From Bordetella_C sp035493915 (lineage in GTDB: Bacteria > Pseudomonadota > Gammaproteobacteria > Burkholderiales > Burkholderiaceae_B), in assembly GCA_035493915.1 (NCBI GenBank), contig DATJHN010000201.1, positions 6,387-70,386 on the forward strand: a DNA stretch of 64,000 bases, written 5' to 3'. Both the position numbers and the translations under genes were made by a program. Below the pieces are notes generated by a model. That model was not told where the DNA came from and did no database searches. It saw only the letters and a program-made list of their open reading frames with translations. Below, one piece after another: positions 26,257-34,391 of the stretch (positions within the stretch are counted from its first letter, which is position 1; every line of letters starts with the position of its first letter).

Positions 26257-26289
26257 GGCAATTGTCCAACGGCTTGTTGGACAATTGCC
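26257..26289. terminator. Perfect 14-bp inverted repeat between convergent genes
   Basis: GGCAATTGTCCAAC, loop GGCTT, GTTGGACAATTGCC. It begins six bases after the stop of the AmpH-like gene and lies 40 bases before the end of the minus-strand metallo-hydrolase gene. The strong stem between convergent genes fits a bidirectional terminator, although no T-tract follows. Confidence 0.6.
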
Positions 26290-26328
26290 GCATCCGATCA
26301 GACGTCGGCAATGGCGCGCATGCACAGT

Positions 26329-27024
26329 CTAAGCTCGCCCGCAACCCAGGTTCGCGGGCACCGCGATATCCATTAGCTTGGGCGGCGGCAGGTTCAAGCC
26401 GTTCATGATGGCCACGTATTCGGCTTCCGATTTGCCGGCCAGCCGCGGGTTGAAGCGCTTTTCCTCGCCGATGCTGGACGCGGTGCAGCCGCGGTAATCG
26501 TGGGCCGGATACACGATGGTGTCCTCCGGCAGGCGGAACAGTTTGTTGACGATGGAGTCCCAGGACCGATGCGGGTCGCCGCCTTGGAAGTCGGTGCGCC
26601 CCGTGCCGCGTATGAGCAGCACGTCGCCCGTGAAGACAGCCAGCGGCCGCTCGGGATGCAGCACGAAGCTGAACGATTCGTCGGTGTGGCCAGGCGTATA
26701 GATCGCCTGCAGCGCGACATCGCCGACTCGCAGTATTTCGCCTTCGGCGATGCGGCGCGACACGCACTCCGCCTTGGTGTGCTCGCCCATCACGGTCACG
26801 CAGCCCGTCGCATCGCGCAGGTCGCCCAGCGCCGTGATGTGGTCGGCATGGGTGTGGGTGTCCACGGCATGCAGCAGGCGCGTATCCAGCTGGCGCAGCA
26901 GCGTGGCGTAGGCTTCGCAGTGTTCCTTGACCGGATCGATGATCAGCGCCTCGCCGCCGGGATCCGACGCGATCAGATAGGTATATGTCGACGACGCGGC
27001 ATCGAAAAACTGGCGCAGGATCAT
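26329..27024 (-). CDS. Metallo-beta-lactamase-fold hydrolase, persulfide dioxygenase (ETHE1/Blh)-like
   Basis: A 231-residue protein with the MBL signature THTHADH (His57, His59, Asp61, His62) and later metal ligands in TPGHTDES, FTGDVLL and YPAHDYRG. The core reads like ETHE1-type persulfide dioxygenases, which oxidise glutathione persulfide to sulfite with one mononuclear iron: IRGTGRTDFQGGDP and the CTASSIGEEKRFNPRL segment are characteristic. The start at 27024 is the first ATG before conserved sequence; the longer frame crosses the intergenic region. It is the last gene of a minus-strand group with an orphan Bug receptor and a deacetylase-like protein, hinting at sulfur release in that pathway, or simple co-location. 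Confidence 0.82.
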   Translation of the reverse strand: MILRQFFDAASSTYTYLIASDPGGEALIIDPVKEHCEAYATLLRQLDTRLLHAVDTHTHADHITALGDLRDATGCVTVMGEHTKAECVSRRIAEGEILRVGDVALQAIYTPGHTDESFSFVLHPERPLAVFTGDVLLIRGTGRTDFQGGDPHRSWDSIVNKLFRLPEDTIVYPAHDYRGCTASSIGEEKRFNPRLAGKSEAEYVAIMNGLNLPPPKLMDIAVPANLGCGRA

Positions 27025-27106
27025 GGTCGTCCCCGTAATTCCACAAGGTAATAAGCATATCTCCTTGGGTAATATGAGGCAATCGTCCGCCTGGCGCCAT
27101 CCAGGC

Positions 27107-28078
27107 TTATTCCGCCTGAATGCCGGCCTTCGCCACGATATCCCGGTAGACGGACGTACTGTTCCGCAGCATCGCGCTGAAATCGCCGGAGGATCCGCCA
27201 CTGACCTCGAAACCCGCGGTGTCGAGCTGGCTGCGAACGGCGGGTGTGGCGATCGCCTGCTGCACAATGTCATGTAGTTTTTGCACCAGTTGCGGCGGCA
27301 TGTGCGCGGGGCCCAATAGGCCTACCCAGGTCCTGGGCAAGGCGAATCCCGGCACGCCGGCTTCGGCCAGGGTGGGCGTATCCGGCGCCGCCGTGGCACG
27401 CTGGCCTTCCAGCACGCCCAACAGGCGCAGCTTGCCGGTCTTTACGAAGGGCAGGACATTGGACAGCACCAGTATCCCCACCGGCACCTGGCCGCCCACC
27501 ACGTCGTTGAGCGCCGGCGCACCGCCTTTGTATGGAACGTGCATCAGATCCATGCCCGTCATGGCATTCAACAGCTGTCCGCCCAGATGCTGCGACGAAC
27601 CGATGCCGGACGTAGCGTAGGCAACCTTGCCGGGATGCGCCTTGACGTAGGCGATCAACTCCTTGATGTTCCTGACCGGCAGCGACGCATTGACCACCAG
27701 CGCCTGCGGCGCCGTGCCGATCACCGCGATGGCCGTGAAGTCCTTCACGGGATCGAACGGCATGTTGCGCGTGAAGAAGGGCAACGTGGTGTGAGGCGGC
27801 CCGACCTGCATCAGCAGCGTATAGCCGTCGGGCTGGGCGCGCGCCACGATGTCGGAACCGATGATGCTGTTGCCGCCGGCGCGATTGTCGACCACCACGC
27901 TCTGCTTCATTTCGATGCCCATGCGCTGCGCGATGGAGCGCCCGACCGTATCGGCGGCACCGCCGACCGCGAAAGGAACGATCATGCGGACCGCGTGGTC
28001 CGGATAGGCCGGCTGTGAGGCGGCCAGGGTAGGCGTCGCGCACAGCATGGCCAGGCTCATGCCGATCAGGAATTTCAC
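27107..28078 (-). CDS. Bug family tripartite tricarboxylate receptor (TctC-like)
   Basis: A 323-residue periplasmic receptor. The GTG at 28078 is chosen because GAGGAGA lies just upstream and a proper Sec signal follows (VKFLIGMSLAMLCATPTLAA). The mature N terminus AVRMIVPFAVGGAADTVGRS and the later VPYKGGAPALNDVVGGQVPVG and APDTPTLAEAGVPGF are Bug hallmarks. It sits between the deacetylase-like gene (120 bp upstream) and the persulfide-dioxygenase-like gene (82 bp downstream) on the same strand, so the three may share a transcript. No TctAB genes accompany it. The ligand is not predictable by eye. Confidence 0.9.
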   Translation of the reverse strand: MKFLIGMSLAMLCATPTLAASQPAYPDHAVRMIVPFAVGGAADTVGRSIAQRMGIEMKQSVVVDNRAGGNSIIGSDIVARAQPDGYTLLMQVGPPHTTLPFFTRNMPFDPVKDFTAIAVIGTAPQALVVNASLPVRNIKELIAYVKAHPGKVAYATSGIGSSQHLGGQLLNAMTGMDLMHVPYKGGAPALNDVVGGQVPVGILVLSNVLPFVKTGKLRLLGVLEGQRATAAPDTPTLAEAGVPGFALPRTWVGLLGPAHMPPQLVQKLHDIVQQAIATPAVRSQLDTAGFEVSGGSSGDFSAMLRNSTSVYRDIVAKAGIQAE

Positions 28079-28198
28079 GTTGTCTCCTCGGGCCTGTTCC
28101 GGCCCTGTACTTGACTGCCCGTTCCGCACCGCGATGTCCTGGGCGGCGGTAGCCGCGCCGGACCATTTCCTTGTGTTATCGCGGCACGCCGGTCATTT

Positions 28199-29053
28199 CT
28201 ACAAACCGAAGCGCTCTACGTAACTGACTTCGCGGATGTTATGGCTGTTTACCCAGTGCGCCAGCTCGTCGTGGCGCGGAAACCAGACGTCGGGGAAAGA
28301 GCGCAGGTAGGTCAGTATCTGGTCCAGCATCGCGCTGATCAGCGGCCGCCCGCCGAAATGGCCATGCATCGTGATGTTGATGAAGCCGTTGGGCTCCTTG
28401 CGGTGCAGGTAGTCGAAGGTATCGCGGTAGCACTGCAGGAAATCGCGCGGCGACGCACGCAGCACCCGGTTGTCCGCGTAATCGCTGTGGGGGATGGCGA
28501 CCAGGCTGCCGGCAGGCGTGTCCAGCTTGCAGGGCTGGTCCAGATAGTTGTAATCGCCATGCCAAAGCATGCCGGCTTCCGCGAGCAGCGACGACGTCCG
28601 TTCGGTGACCGCGATCGTGGAGCTCAGCCAACCGCATGGGCGCACTCCGGAAACGCGTTCCAGGATATCCAGGCTGCCCCAGATCACCTCGCGCTCCTGC
28701 TTTTCGTCCAGGCCGGGCAATACCTGGTCCTGCGCGTAGTTATGGCCTGCCAGCTCGAAGCCGGATTTGACGATCTGTTTGACCACGGCGGGAAATAGCT
28801 CCGCCACCCGCGCATTGACGCAGAACGTGGCCGGCAGGCCATGATCGCGCGCCAGCCGCATCAGGCGATAGGCGCCGGCGCGAGCCCCATATTCCGACCA
28901 TTGGATGCCCGTCAGGTCCACGGCGCCGGGGCGGGGAGGACTGGTCATGGGAGAGTAGGGGGGCGCCTTGCCCTCGGACCAGCTCTCCACAAGGAACGTC
29001 AAAACCACGGCGGTACGGGCGCCGTTGGGCCAAAGGGTAGTCGTGGCGGTCAT
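28199..29053 (-). CDS. Polysaccharide deacetylase-like (NodB-fold) protein with altered metal motif
   Basis: A 284-residue NodB-fold protein, probably cytoplasmic since no signal is seen. The first motif, normally TFDxE/TFDD, reads VVLTFLVESW, with the metal Asp position changed. The second, normally HSxxH-like, reads ELAGHNYAQDQ. The third has CGWLSSTIAVTERT. Length and the IQWSEYGARAG insertion resemble the PuuE-type allantoinase/deacetylase subgroup, which act on C-N bonds of small molecules rather than polysaccharides. The start at 29053 is chosen since upstream residues lack homology. It is divergent from a LysR gene and followed by a Bug receptor, suggesting a small-molecule amidase in a catabolic cassette. 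The altered motif makes activity uncertain. Confidence 0.75.
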   Translation of the reverse strand: MTATTTLWPNGARTAVVLTFLVESWSEGKAPPYSPMTSPPRPGAVDLTGIQWSEYGARAGAYRLMRLARDHGLPATFCVNARVAELFPAVVKQIVKSGFELAGHNYAQDQVLPGLDEKQEREVIWGSLDILERVSGVRPCGWLSSTIAVTERTSSLLAEAGMLWHGDYNYLDQPCKLDTPAGSLVAIPHSDYADNRVLRASPRDFLQCYRDTFDYLHRKEPNGFINITMHGHFGGRPLISAMLDQILTYLRSFPDVWFPRHDELAHWVNSHNIREVSYVERFGL

Positions 29054-29193
29054 CGTGCATCCATCTATGTTGGGTAAGGACACGGCCCAGGCAAGGGGCC
29101 GCGGCGCTTGCACTATGCGGCCGGCACCGGACGAACACAATTTGAATTTTCGAAATTAAAATTGAGGTTTTCTAAACACGCAGTTCGCCCACC
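29054..29193. promoter_or_regulatory. Divergent promoter region, deacetylase cassette and LysR
   Basis: A 140-bp gap between divergent genes. An AT-rich tract (29138-29172) contains the palindrome TTTCGAAA at 29148-29155 within a longer imperfect dyad. In a GC-rich genome this is the likely promoter and LysR operator. Confidence 0.4.
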
Positions 29194-30105
29194 ATGTCCG
29201 CGCCGTTCAAGATCCAGCAGTTGCGCCAATTCGCTATCGCGGCGCGCAACCAGAGTTTCCGCGTGGCCGCGCTGGAGACGCATCGTTCGCAGGCCGCCAT
29301 CACGCTGGCCATGCGTGCCCTGCAGGAAGACGTCGGGGCGCAGTTGTTCGAGGATGGCCACCAGGCACGTCTGACGCCGCTGGGCGAGTCATTGCTGCCG
29401 CTGTTCACTGAATTGATCAACGTGCATGACCGCATACAGGGCGATATCCGGCAGATCGTCCGCGGCGAACGCGGTGCCGTCACGCTGTCCCTGATGCCCT
29501 CGCTGGCCGAGGAATGGCTGCCGGATGTTCTGCGGCGGTTCCGCCTGGACCGCCCGGGGGTAAAGGTCCATGCGGCCGACGTATCGTCGCCGCGGGTCGC
29601 CGAAATGGTGGAAAGCGGTCTGGCGGAGCTGGGCGTGGCCGGGTTGATCGCACCGAATCCCTTGCTGCGCCACACGCCGGTGGTGCGCGATACTTTCGGC
29701 GTGGTATGCCGGCCCGATCACCGCATTGCCGCTTCCGGCCGTTCGATACCCTGGAAAGCGCTGCGTGGCGAAACGCTTATCGGCAACACGACTTTCCACG
29801 CGCTGCAGGGCCATGACGTGGGCGCGTGGGTGGATGCGCCGGATATCGTCCTGCACAATCGCGGGTCTCTGATGGCGGCGGTGCAGGCGGGACTGGGCAT
29901 TACGGTATTGCCGACGCTGGCGCGGCCGCCGGCCCAGTACAAGCTTGCCTTCGTGCCGCTAATCTCGCCGCGCGTGAACCGCATCGTCGGTACGTTGTGC
30001 CGCACCGAACAATCCCTGCTGCCGGCGGCGCAGCATATGCATGAACTGATGCTGAAGAGCCTGGCTGCGTTCGCGCGGGCACGCGGGGCATCCGTCCTGC
30101 TGTAG
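29194..30105 (+). CDS. LysR-type transcriptional regulator (divergent from deacetylase/Bug cassette)
   Basis: A 303-residue LysR regulator with the helix-turn-helix in IQQLRQFAIAARNQSFRVAA and THRSQAAITLAMRALQED (about residues 7-43), and a full effector domain starting at GERGAVTLSLMPSLAEEWLP. It is transcribed away from the deacetylase/Bug/metallo-hydrolase group with 140 bp between, the classical layout for a LysR gene controlling its neighbour. The regulated set and effector are inferred only from position. Confidence 0.88.
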   Translation: MSAPFKIQQLRQFAIAARNQSFRVAALETHRSQAAITLAMRALQEDVGAQLFEDGHQARLTPLGESLLPLFTELINVHDRIQGDIRQIVRGERGAVTLSLMPSLAEEWLPDVLRRFRLDRPGVKVHAADVSSPRVAEMVESGLAELGVAGLIAPNPLLRHTPVVRDTFGVVCRPDHRIAASGRSIPWKALRGETLIGNTTFHALQGHDVGAWVDAPDIVLHNRGSLMAAVQAGLGITVLPTLARPPAQYKLAFVPLISPRVNRIVGTLCRTEQSLLPAAQHMHELMLKSLAAFARARGASVLL

Positions 30106-30109
30106 CGCC

Positions 30110-30143
30110 GCGGCGGACCCGAACCTAACCCCGGGTCCGCCGC
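30110..30143. terminator. GC-rich hairpin between convergent genes
   Basis: GCGGCGGACCC (30110-30120) and GGGTCCGCCGC (30133-30143) form an 11-bp perfect stem, extendable by one G-C pair, with about a 10-base loop. It lies between the LysR stop and the end of the minus-strand membrane protein gene. No T-tract follows. Confidence 0.5.
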
Positions 30144-30160
30144 ACCCGCCGGATCACAGA

Positions 30161-31066
30161 TCACAACACGGAGTCGCGGGTACGCCCGCCACGCGTGGCT
30201 GCATAGCTGGCCGAGAACGCACCGATCAGCATCGAGATGAAGGCCCACAGGGCGAACCCGACAGCCGCCTTGCGCGCCTGGTCGGCGGCCTCGCGCGCCT
30301 TCTGCTTGGCCTCGTCCGCCGCCTGCTTGGCGCGATTGATCGTATCGTCGATGCGCTTTTCCGCGGTCGCCTGGTCGACACCTGCCTGTGTCGAAATGAC
30401 CTTGGCAACGTAGGCTTTGTCCTCGTTCGTGATGGAACCCCGGCTCAGGCTGACCGCGAGGATGCGGCCGACTTCAGCCTTGGCGGCGTCCCCTTGCGCC
30501 GCGTCGGGACGATCCGAGCGGAACAGGGAGTCGACGAAGTACTGGGCCGAGGGTCCTTGCGTGGCAGCCGCTCCGCCGCCAGCCGCGGCTGCTGCGGATA
30601 CCGCTGCACCCGCGCCGGAAACCGCGCTCGCGCCTATCCTGGCCGCGCCGCTCACGGCTGACGACACGCCGGAGCCCAGCAGGAAAGCGCTGACCACGGC
30701 AGCCACCGCCCAGACCAGGAATCCATGCGCGGTGTCGCGGAAATAGACCTCGCCCGAATGGACATCCACCCATTTGGTACGCATCCGGCCGGCGATATAG
30801 CCGCCCAGCCCGGCGGAAATGATCTGGATGATGACCAGCCAGATTATGACGCCTATTCCCAATGTCCTGGCCGAAGCGCCTTCGTCGCCCCATGGGGACA
30901 TGGAAGCGAAGCCGAAACCGGCCCCGGCGAGCAACAGCATCAGATAGGTCGCCGCCGCGACAAACGCACCTGCCAGCACTGCGCCCCAGGAAACAGCCGA
31001 GCCGAAGGACTCGCGCTTGCCCAGGGAGGCGGGAGACCCGCCGGTATGCAAAGTGGTGCTTTCCAT
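30161..31066 (-). CDS. Conserved-type inner membrane protein, function unknown
   Basis: A 301-residue membrane protein I cannot assign. Four hydrophobic segments are visible: about 27-55, 68-93, 115-150 (running into a Gly/Ala/Ser-rich zipper-like tract) and one near the C terminus (AVGFALWAFISMLIGAFSASYAAT). Between the third and fourth lies a soluble stretch ending in a charged Ala/Lys/Glu helix (KRIDDTINRAKQAADEAKQ) likely to form a coiled coil. The ATG at 31066 gives a plausible short N terminus; longer reading adds an unlikely Trp/Arg-rich leader. It is flanked by convergent LysR and a Bug cassette, not clearly part of either. A stress-related envelope protein is a guess only. Confidence 0.7.
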   Translation of the reverse strand: MESTTLHTGGSPASLGKRESFGSAVSWGAVLAGAFVAAATYLMLLLAGAGFGFASMSPWGDEGASARTLGIGVIIWLVIIQIISAGLGGYIAGRMRTKWVDVHSGEVYFRDTAHGFLVWAVAAVVSAFLLGSGVSSAVSGAARIGASAVSGAGAAVSAAAAAGGGAAATQGPSAQYFVDSLFRSDRPDAAQGDAAKAEVGRILAVSLSRGSITNEDKAYVAKVISTQAGVDQATAEKRIDDTINRAKQAADEAKQKAREAADQARKAAVGFALWAFISMLIGAFSASYAATRGGRTRDSVL

Positions 31067-31203
31067 GGATGACCTCGTTCTATAACGATGATGAAGCGTC
31101 GCTAGAAGCAAGTGCCATACCCAGAAGTTGCCGGCCATACCGTGGCCAGCCGCGGGTCGAGGGTCGCGCGGCCAGCGCCATCTCAAGGCCGGCGGCGGTC
31201 AGT

Positions 31204-32220
31204 TCAGTCCACCTGCGCGCCGGACTGCTTGACCAGGCCGGACCATTTGGCGAGTTCGTCGCGAGCGAAGGCATCCAGGCCCGACGCCGGCAGCGTGCTC
31301 TTCTCCACGCCCTGGCCCTGCAGCTTGGCCATCACATTGGCATCGGTCAGCGCGCCCTGGGCGGCATCGCGCAGCTTCTGCAAGACGGGGGGCGGCGTCG
31401 CGGAGGGCGTGTACAGCATGAACCACGCCACAAGATCGAAATCGCTGTGGGTCTGTTCGGCGATGGTGGGTACATCCGGCGCCGATGCGCTGCGTTGCGC
31501 GCCGGATGCGCCCAGCGCGCGCAGCTTGCCGGACTTGATGTGCGGCAGCACCGCGATGGGATGGTAGAACATGAACTGCACCTGTCCCGACATGACGTCG
31601 GTCAGGGCCTGGCTGCCTTCCTTGTAAGGAACGTGAACCATCGTGCCGCCCAGCCGCGCTTTCAACAGTTCGCCCGCCAGATGTCCCGAGGTGCCCGTGC
31701 CCGCCGATGCGAAGCTGATGCCGGCGGGCTTGGCCGCCGCGGCGGCCAGATCCGCCAAAGACTGGTAGGGCGATGATGCGCTTACGACCAGCAGCGTGGG
31801 CGTGGAGCCGACCATGGCGATCGGCGCGAAATCGCGGATCGGGTCGTAGCCCAGGCGATGGAACAACGCCTTGTTGATGGCATGCGTGCCTACCGTGCCC
31901 ATGACCAGCGTATAGCCATCGGGCGCCGAACGCGCGACATATTCCGTTCCGATCGAACCGCCCGCGCCAGACCGGTTTTCAATGATGATCGGTTGGCCCA
32001 GCGACTTGGCCATGGCATCGCCCACGATGCGCGCGACGGTATCGGTAGTGGTGCCGGCGCCGAAGGGAACGATCATTTTGATCGGATGATCCGGGTAGTC
32101 CGCGGCCCGCGCCTGTGGTGGCAGCAAGGCCAGTACGCCGGCGGCCATCGCCAACACGGCCAATCCGCGCCGGGTCCGGTTCACGACGGCGCCGCGCGAT
32201 ACGGCATGGATTTCGTTCAT
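31204..32220 (-). CDS. Bug family tripartite tricarboxylate receptor (TctC-like)
   Basis: A 338-residue exported receptor. A Sec-type signal with a basic start (VVNRTRRGLAVLAMAAGVLA) ends near ARA-AD; the mature protein begins YPDHPIKMIVPFGAGTTTDT. Later Bug motifs include VPYKEGSQALTDVMSGQVQF and APDVPTIAEQTHSDFD. The start at 32220 has GGAGACAAG upstream; the longer frame covers the intergenic region. It lies 79 bp after the citryl-CoA-lyase-like gene on the same strand, in a cassette with a CoA-transferase and under a divergent LysR. The presumed ligand is the acid that the CoA-transferase activates. No TctAB is present. Confidence 0.9.
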   Translation of the reverse strand: MNEIHAVSRGAVVNRTRRGLAVLAMAAGVLALLPPQARAADYPDHPIKMIVPFGAGTTTDTVARIVGDAMAKSLGQPIIIENRSGAGGSIGTEYVARSAPDGYTLVMGTVGTHAINKALFHRLGYDPIRDFAPIAMVGSTPTLLVVSASSPYQSLADLAAAAAKPAGISFASAGTGTSGHLAGELLKARLGGTMVHVPYKEGSQALTDVMSGQVQFMFYHPIAVLPHIKSGKLRALGASGAQRSASAPDVPTIAEQTHSDFDLVAWFMLYTPSATPPPVLQKLRDAAQGALTDANVMAKLQGQGVEKSTLPASGLDAFARDELAKWSGLVKQSGAQVD

Positions 32221-32299
32221 TGTGCTTGTCTCCGTTGTTATGAATGTGTGCCCTGGGGAAGGGCTGTATGGGACGCAGGGGCCGTATGGGAGCAGGGCT

Positions 32300-33112
32300 T
32301 CAGGACTTCGGCTCGCCGAATCCGGCCGGAACAACACCGTCGTACTGCAATTCCCGCGTGGCCTGGTACGACAGCGCGAAACCCGCGGCTTGCTGGAATT
32401 CTTCGGTCAGGTGCGCGATCAGGCCGGCGGTGCGCGCCAGCAGCGGTACGCCGCGCAGCGCCTGCAATGGAAAGCCCGCTCCCAGCAGCACCGCGGGGAT
32501 GGCGGCCGATACGTTCAGTTTGAGCGACTTGCCGATGACCGCGGGAATCTGGCGCTCGACGGCCTCCGCGATATCGACGTAGGCCAGGCTGGAACCGCAT
32601 GCGCGCGCCACTTCGAACAAGCGCGCGACGCGCGGGTCCCGCTCCTTGTGCAGCGGATGGCCGTAGCCCGGAATGGCCATGCCCTGCGCCGCATAGCGCC
32701 GCAGCACCGCGAGCGCCGCGGAATCAATGTCCATGCCCTGCGCCGTCGCCGCATCGTGGATCTGCGCGAACAGTCTTCCGGCGGTTTCGGAAGCGCCCAG
32801 GATGACCGAGCCGCAACCCAGCAAGCCAGCGGCCACCGCGCCTTGCAATGCATCGGGCGCGGCCGCCAGCGTCATGCGGGCCGCCTGCACACTGGGCACG
32901 AAACCGTGTTCCGCGATGGCGACCAGGGTTGCGTCCAGGACGGCCGTGGCGGCGGCGTCGGGCCGCCGTCCGGTGACCAGCAGGTGGAAGTAGTCCGTGA
33001 ATGAGATCCGGCCGATCAGGTCCTTGCACAGGTCGGCGCCGCGCACCACGATGGTGTGCTCGTCCGACGTGCAGATAGCGGTGCGGGGAATAGTCGCCTT
33101 GCCGATTTTCAT
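32300..33112 (-). CDS. Citrate synthase-fold enzyme, citryl-CoA lyase-like
   Basis: A 270-residue short citrate-synthase-superfamily protein. Conserved pieces are SFTDYFHLLVTGRRP, GCGSVILGASE, the catalytic-His loop IPGYGHPLHKERDPR and HLTEEFQ near the C terminus. At about 270 residues it is far shorter than true citrate synthases (about 430) and matches citryl-CoA lyases/small citrate-synthase-like lyases that cleave or form C-C bonds of acyl-CoA thioesters. Its ATG overlaps the upstream CoA-transferase stop (ATGA), so the two are coupled. The pathway is inferred: activation of a di- or tricarboxylic acid to its CoA ester, then lyase cleavage. The exact substrate is unknown. Confidence 0.85.
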   Translation of the reverse strand: MKIGKATIPRTAICTSDEHTIVVRGADLCKDLIGRISFTDYFHLLVTGRRPDAAATAVLDATLVAIAEHGFVPSVQAARMTLAAAPDALQGAVAAGLLGCGSVILGASETAGRLFAQIHDAATAQGMDIDSAALAVLRRYAAQGMAIPGYGHPLHKERDPRVARLFEVARACGSSLAYVDIAEAVERQIPAVIGKSLKLNVSAAIPAVLLGAGFPLQALRGVPLLARTAGLIAHLTEEFQQAAGFALSYQATRELQYDGVVPAGFGEPKS

Positions 33113-34275
33113 GATGGGTTCTTCTCCTTGATCGTTTTGCAGCCTTGAGCCAGCTCGGCGCGGATTTGCATATTGTGTTCGCCCAGCAAGGGCGGCGGCG
33201 CCACCGTCGTGGGACGCTGGCCGTCGAAGCTGACGGGCGACCGCACCGTGCGCCAGGGCCCCAGCGCCGGATGCGTGGTCTCCACTTCCAGCTGAAGATG
33301 CAGCGCCTGCGGATCCTGCAGGGCTTCGGCCGTGTCGTACATCGGCGCATGCGGGACGTCCTGGTCGGCCAGCCGCCGGCACCATTCGTCACGCGTGCGT
33401 TGCGCGAATACGGTCCCCAGAATGTCGATGAGCGCTTCCTGATTGGCGATACGGCCCTCGCGCGTCGCGAAGCGGTCATCCGCCAGGATGTCGGGGCGCT
33501 CCATCGCATCGGCCAGTCCGCGCCAGAATTTCTCGGGCGAAGACATATGCAGCGCGATCTTCCTGCCGTCGGAGCAGGCCAGCGCATAGGACTGGGATAC
33601 CCTGGGCCGGCTATACGGGTCCATGACCTCGCCCTCGGCGAAGAAATGGGTAAAGGCGTCCAGGTTGAAGTGGCACATGGCTTCCAGCATCGACACATCC
33701 ACGCTGCGGCCGACGCCGGTACGCGCGCGTTCGACCAGCGCGCCGAGCACGCCATAGGCGGCGTAGAAGCCTGTCAGCGCGTCGGCGATGGCAGGGCCGA
33801 CGACGCGGGGATTGGCGGGATTGACCAACAGGTTCAGGAAACCGCTGGCGGCCTGCGCCACCGTGTCGTAGGCGGGGCGGCCTGCGGCGGGCCCGGTCTG
33901 GCCAAAGCCACTGATGGCGCAGTACACCAGGCGCGGATTCAGGGCCCGCAGGCGTTCCTGTCCGGCGCCCATGCGTTCGGCCGCGCCTGGCCGGAAGTTC
34001 TGGATGTAGACGTCGGCGCCGCGTATCAGGTCGTCGAACACCGCGGCATCGTCCGGGTCCTTGACGTTCAGTTCGATGCTGCGCTTGTTGCGGTTGTAGG
34101 TCTGGTAGTGCGGGCTGTACAGGCCTCCCTTGAAGGCGCGGAACGGATCGCCGGTGGCCGGCTGTTCGACCTTGATGACGTTCGCGCCAAGGTCGCCGAG
34201 CAACATGCCCGCCGCCGGCCCGGTGATGAAGGTGCCTTGTTCGATGACGGTAATGCCGTCCAATACCCCAGCCAT
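33109..34275 (-). CDS. CaiB/BaiF family (class III) CoA-transferase
   Basis: A 388-residue class III CoA-transferase that moves CoA from one carboxylic acid to another. The N-terminal VIEQGTFITGPAAGMLLGDLGA and VIKVEQP, then NRNKRSIELNVKDPDD, YIQNFRPG and ISGFGQTGP are standard. The catalytic Asp sits in PAIADALTG (Asp165), where the family forms an acyl-Asp intermediate. It is the first gene of the minus-strand cassette with the citryl-CoA-lyase-like gene (4-bp overlap) and a Bug receptor, and is divergent from a LysR gene. It most likely activates the acid bound by the Bug protein. Confidence 0.92.
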   Translation of the reverse strand: MAGVLDGITVIEQGTFITGPAAGMLLGDLGANVIKVEQPATGDPFRAFKGGLYSPHYQTYNRNKRSIELNVKDPDDAAVFDDLIRGADVYIQNFRPGAAERMGAGQERLRALNPRLVYCAISGFGQTGPAAGRPAYDTVAQAASGFLNLLVNPANPRVVGPAIADALTGFYAAYGVLGALVERARTGVGRSVDVSMLEAMCHFNLDAFTHFFAEGEVMDPYSRPRVSQSYALACSDGRKIALHMSSPEKFWRGLADAMERPDILADDRFATREGRIANQEALIDILGTVFAQRTRDEWCRRLADQDVPHAPMYDTAEALQDPQALHLQLEVETTHPALGPWRTVRSPVSFDGQRPTTVAPPPLLGEHNMQIRAELAQGCKTIKEKNPS

Positions 34276-34391
34276 AGACGCTTCCTTGTCGCTGTTCCCT
34301 GACAGGTGGGCAGACTATCCGCGCCGGATAAAAGATGGAAATGATTAATTTGACGATTTATCATTGATGACATCGATCATTGACGGAGACC
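34276..34391. promoter_or_regulatory. Divergent promoter region with repeats, CoA-transferase cassette and LysR
   Basis: The 116-bp gap contains AATGAT (34340-34345) and ATCATT (34360-34365) as an inverted repeat with 14 bases between, and a direct repeat ATCATTGA at 34360-34367 and 34376-34383, all within an AT-rich tract adjacent to the LysR start. These are candidate LysR contact sites. Confidence 0.45.
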
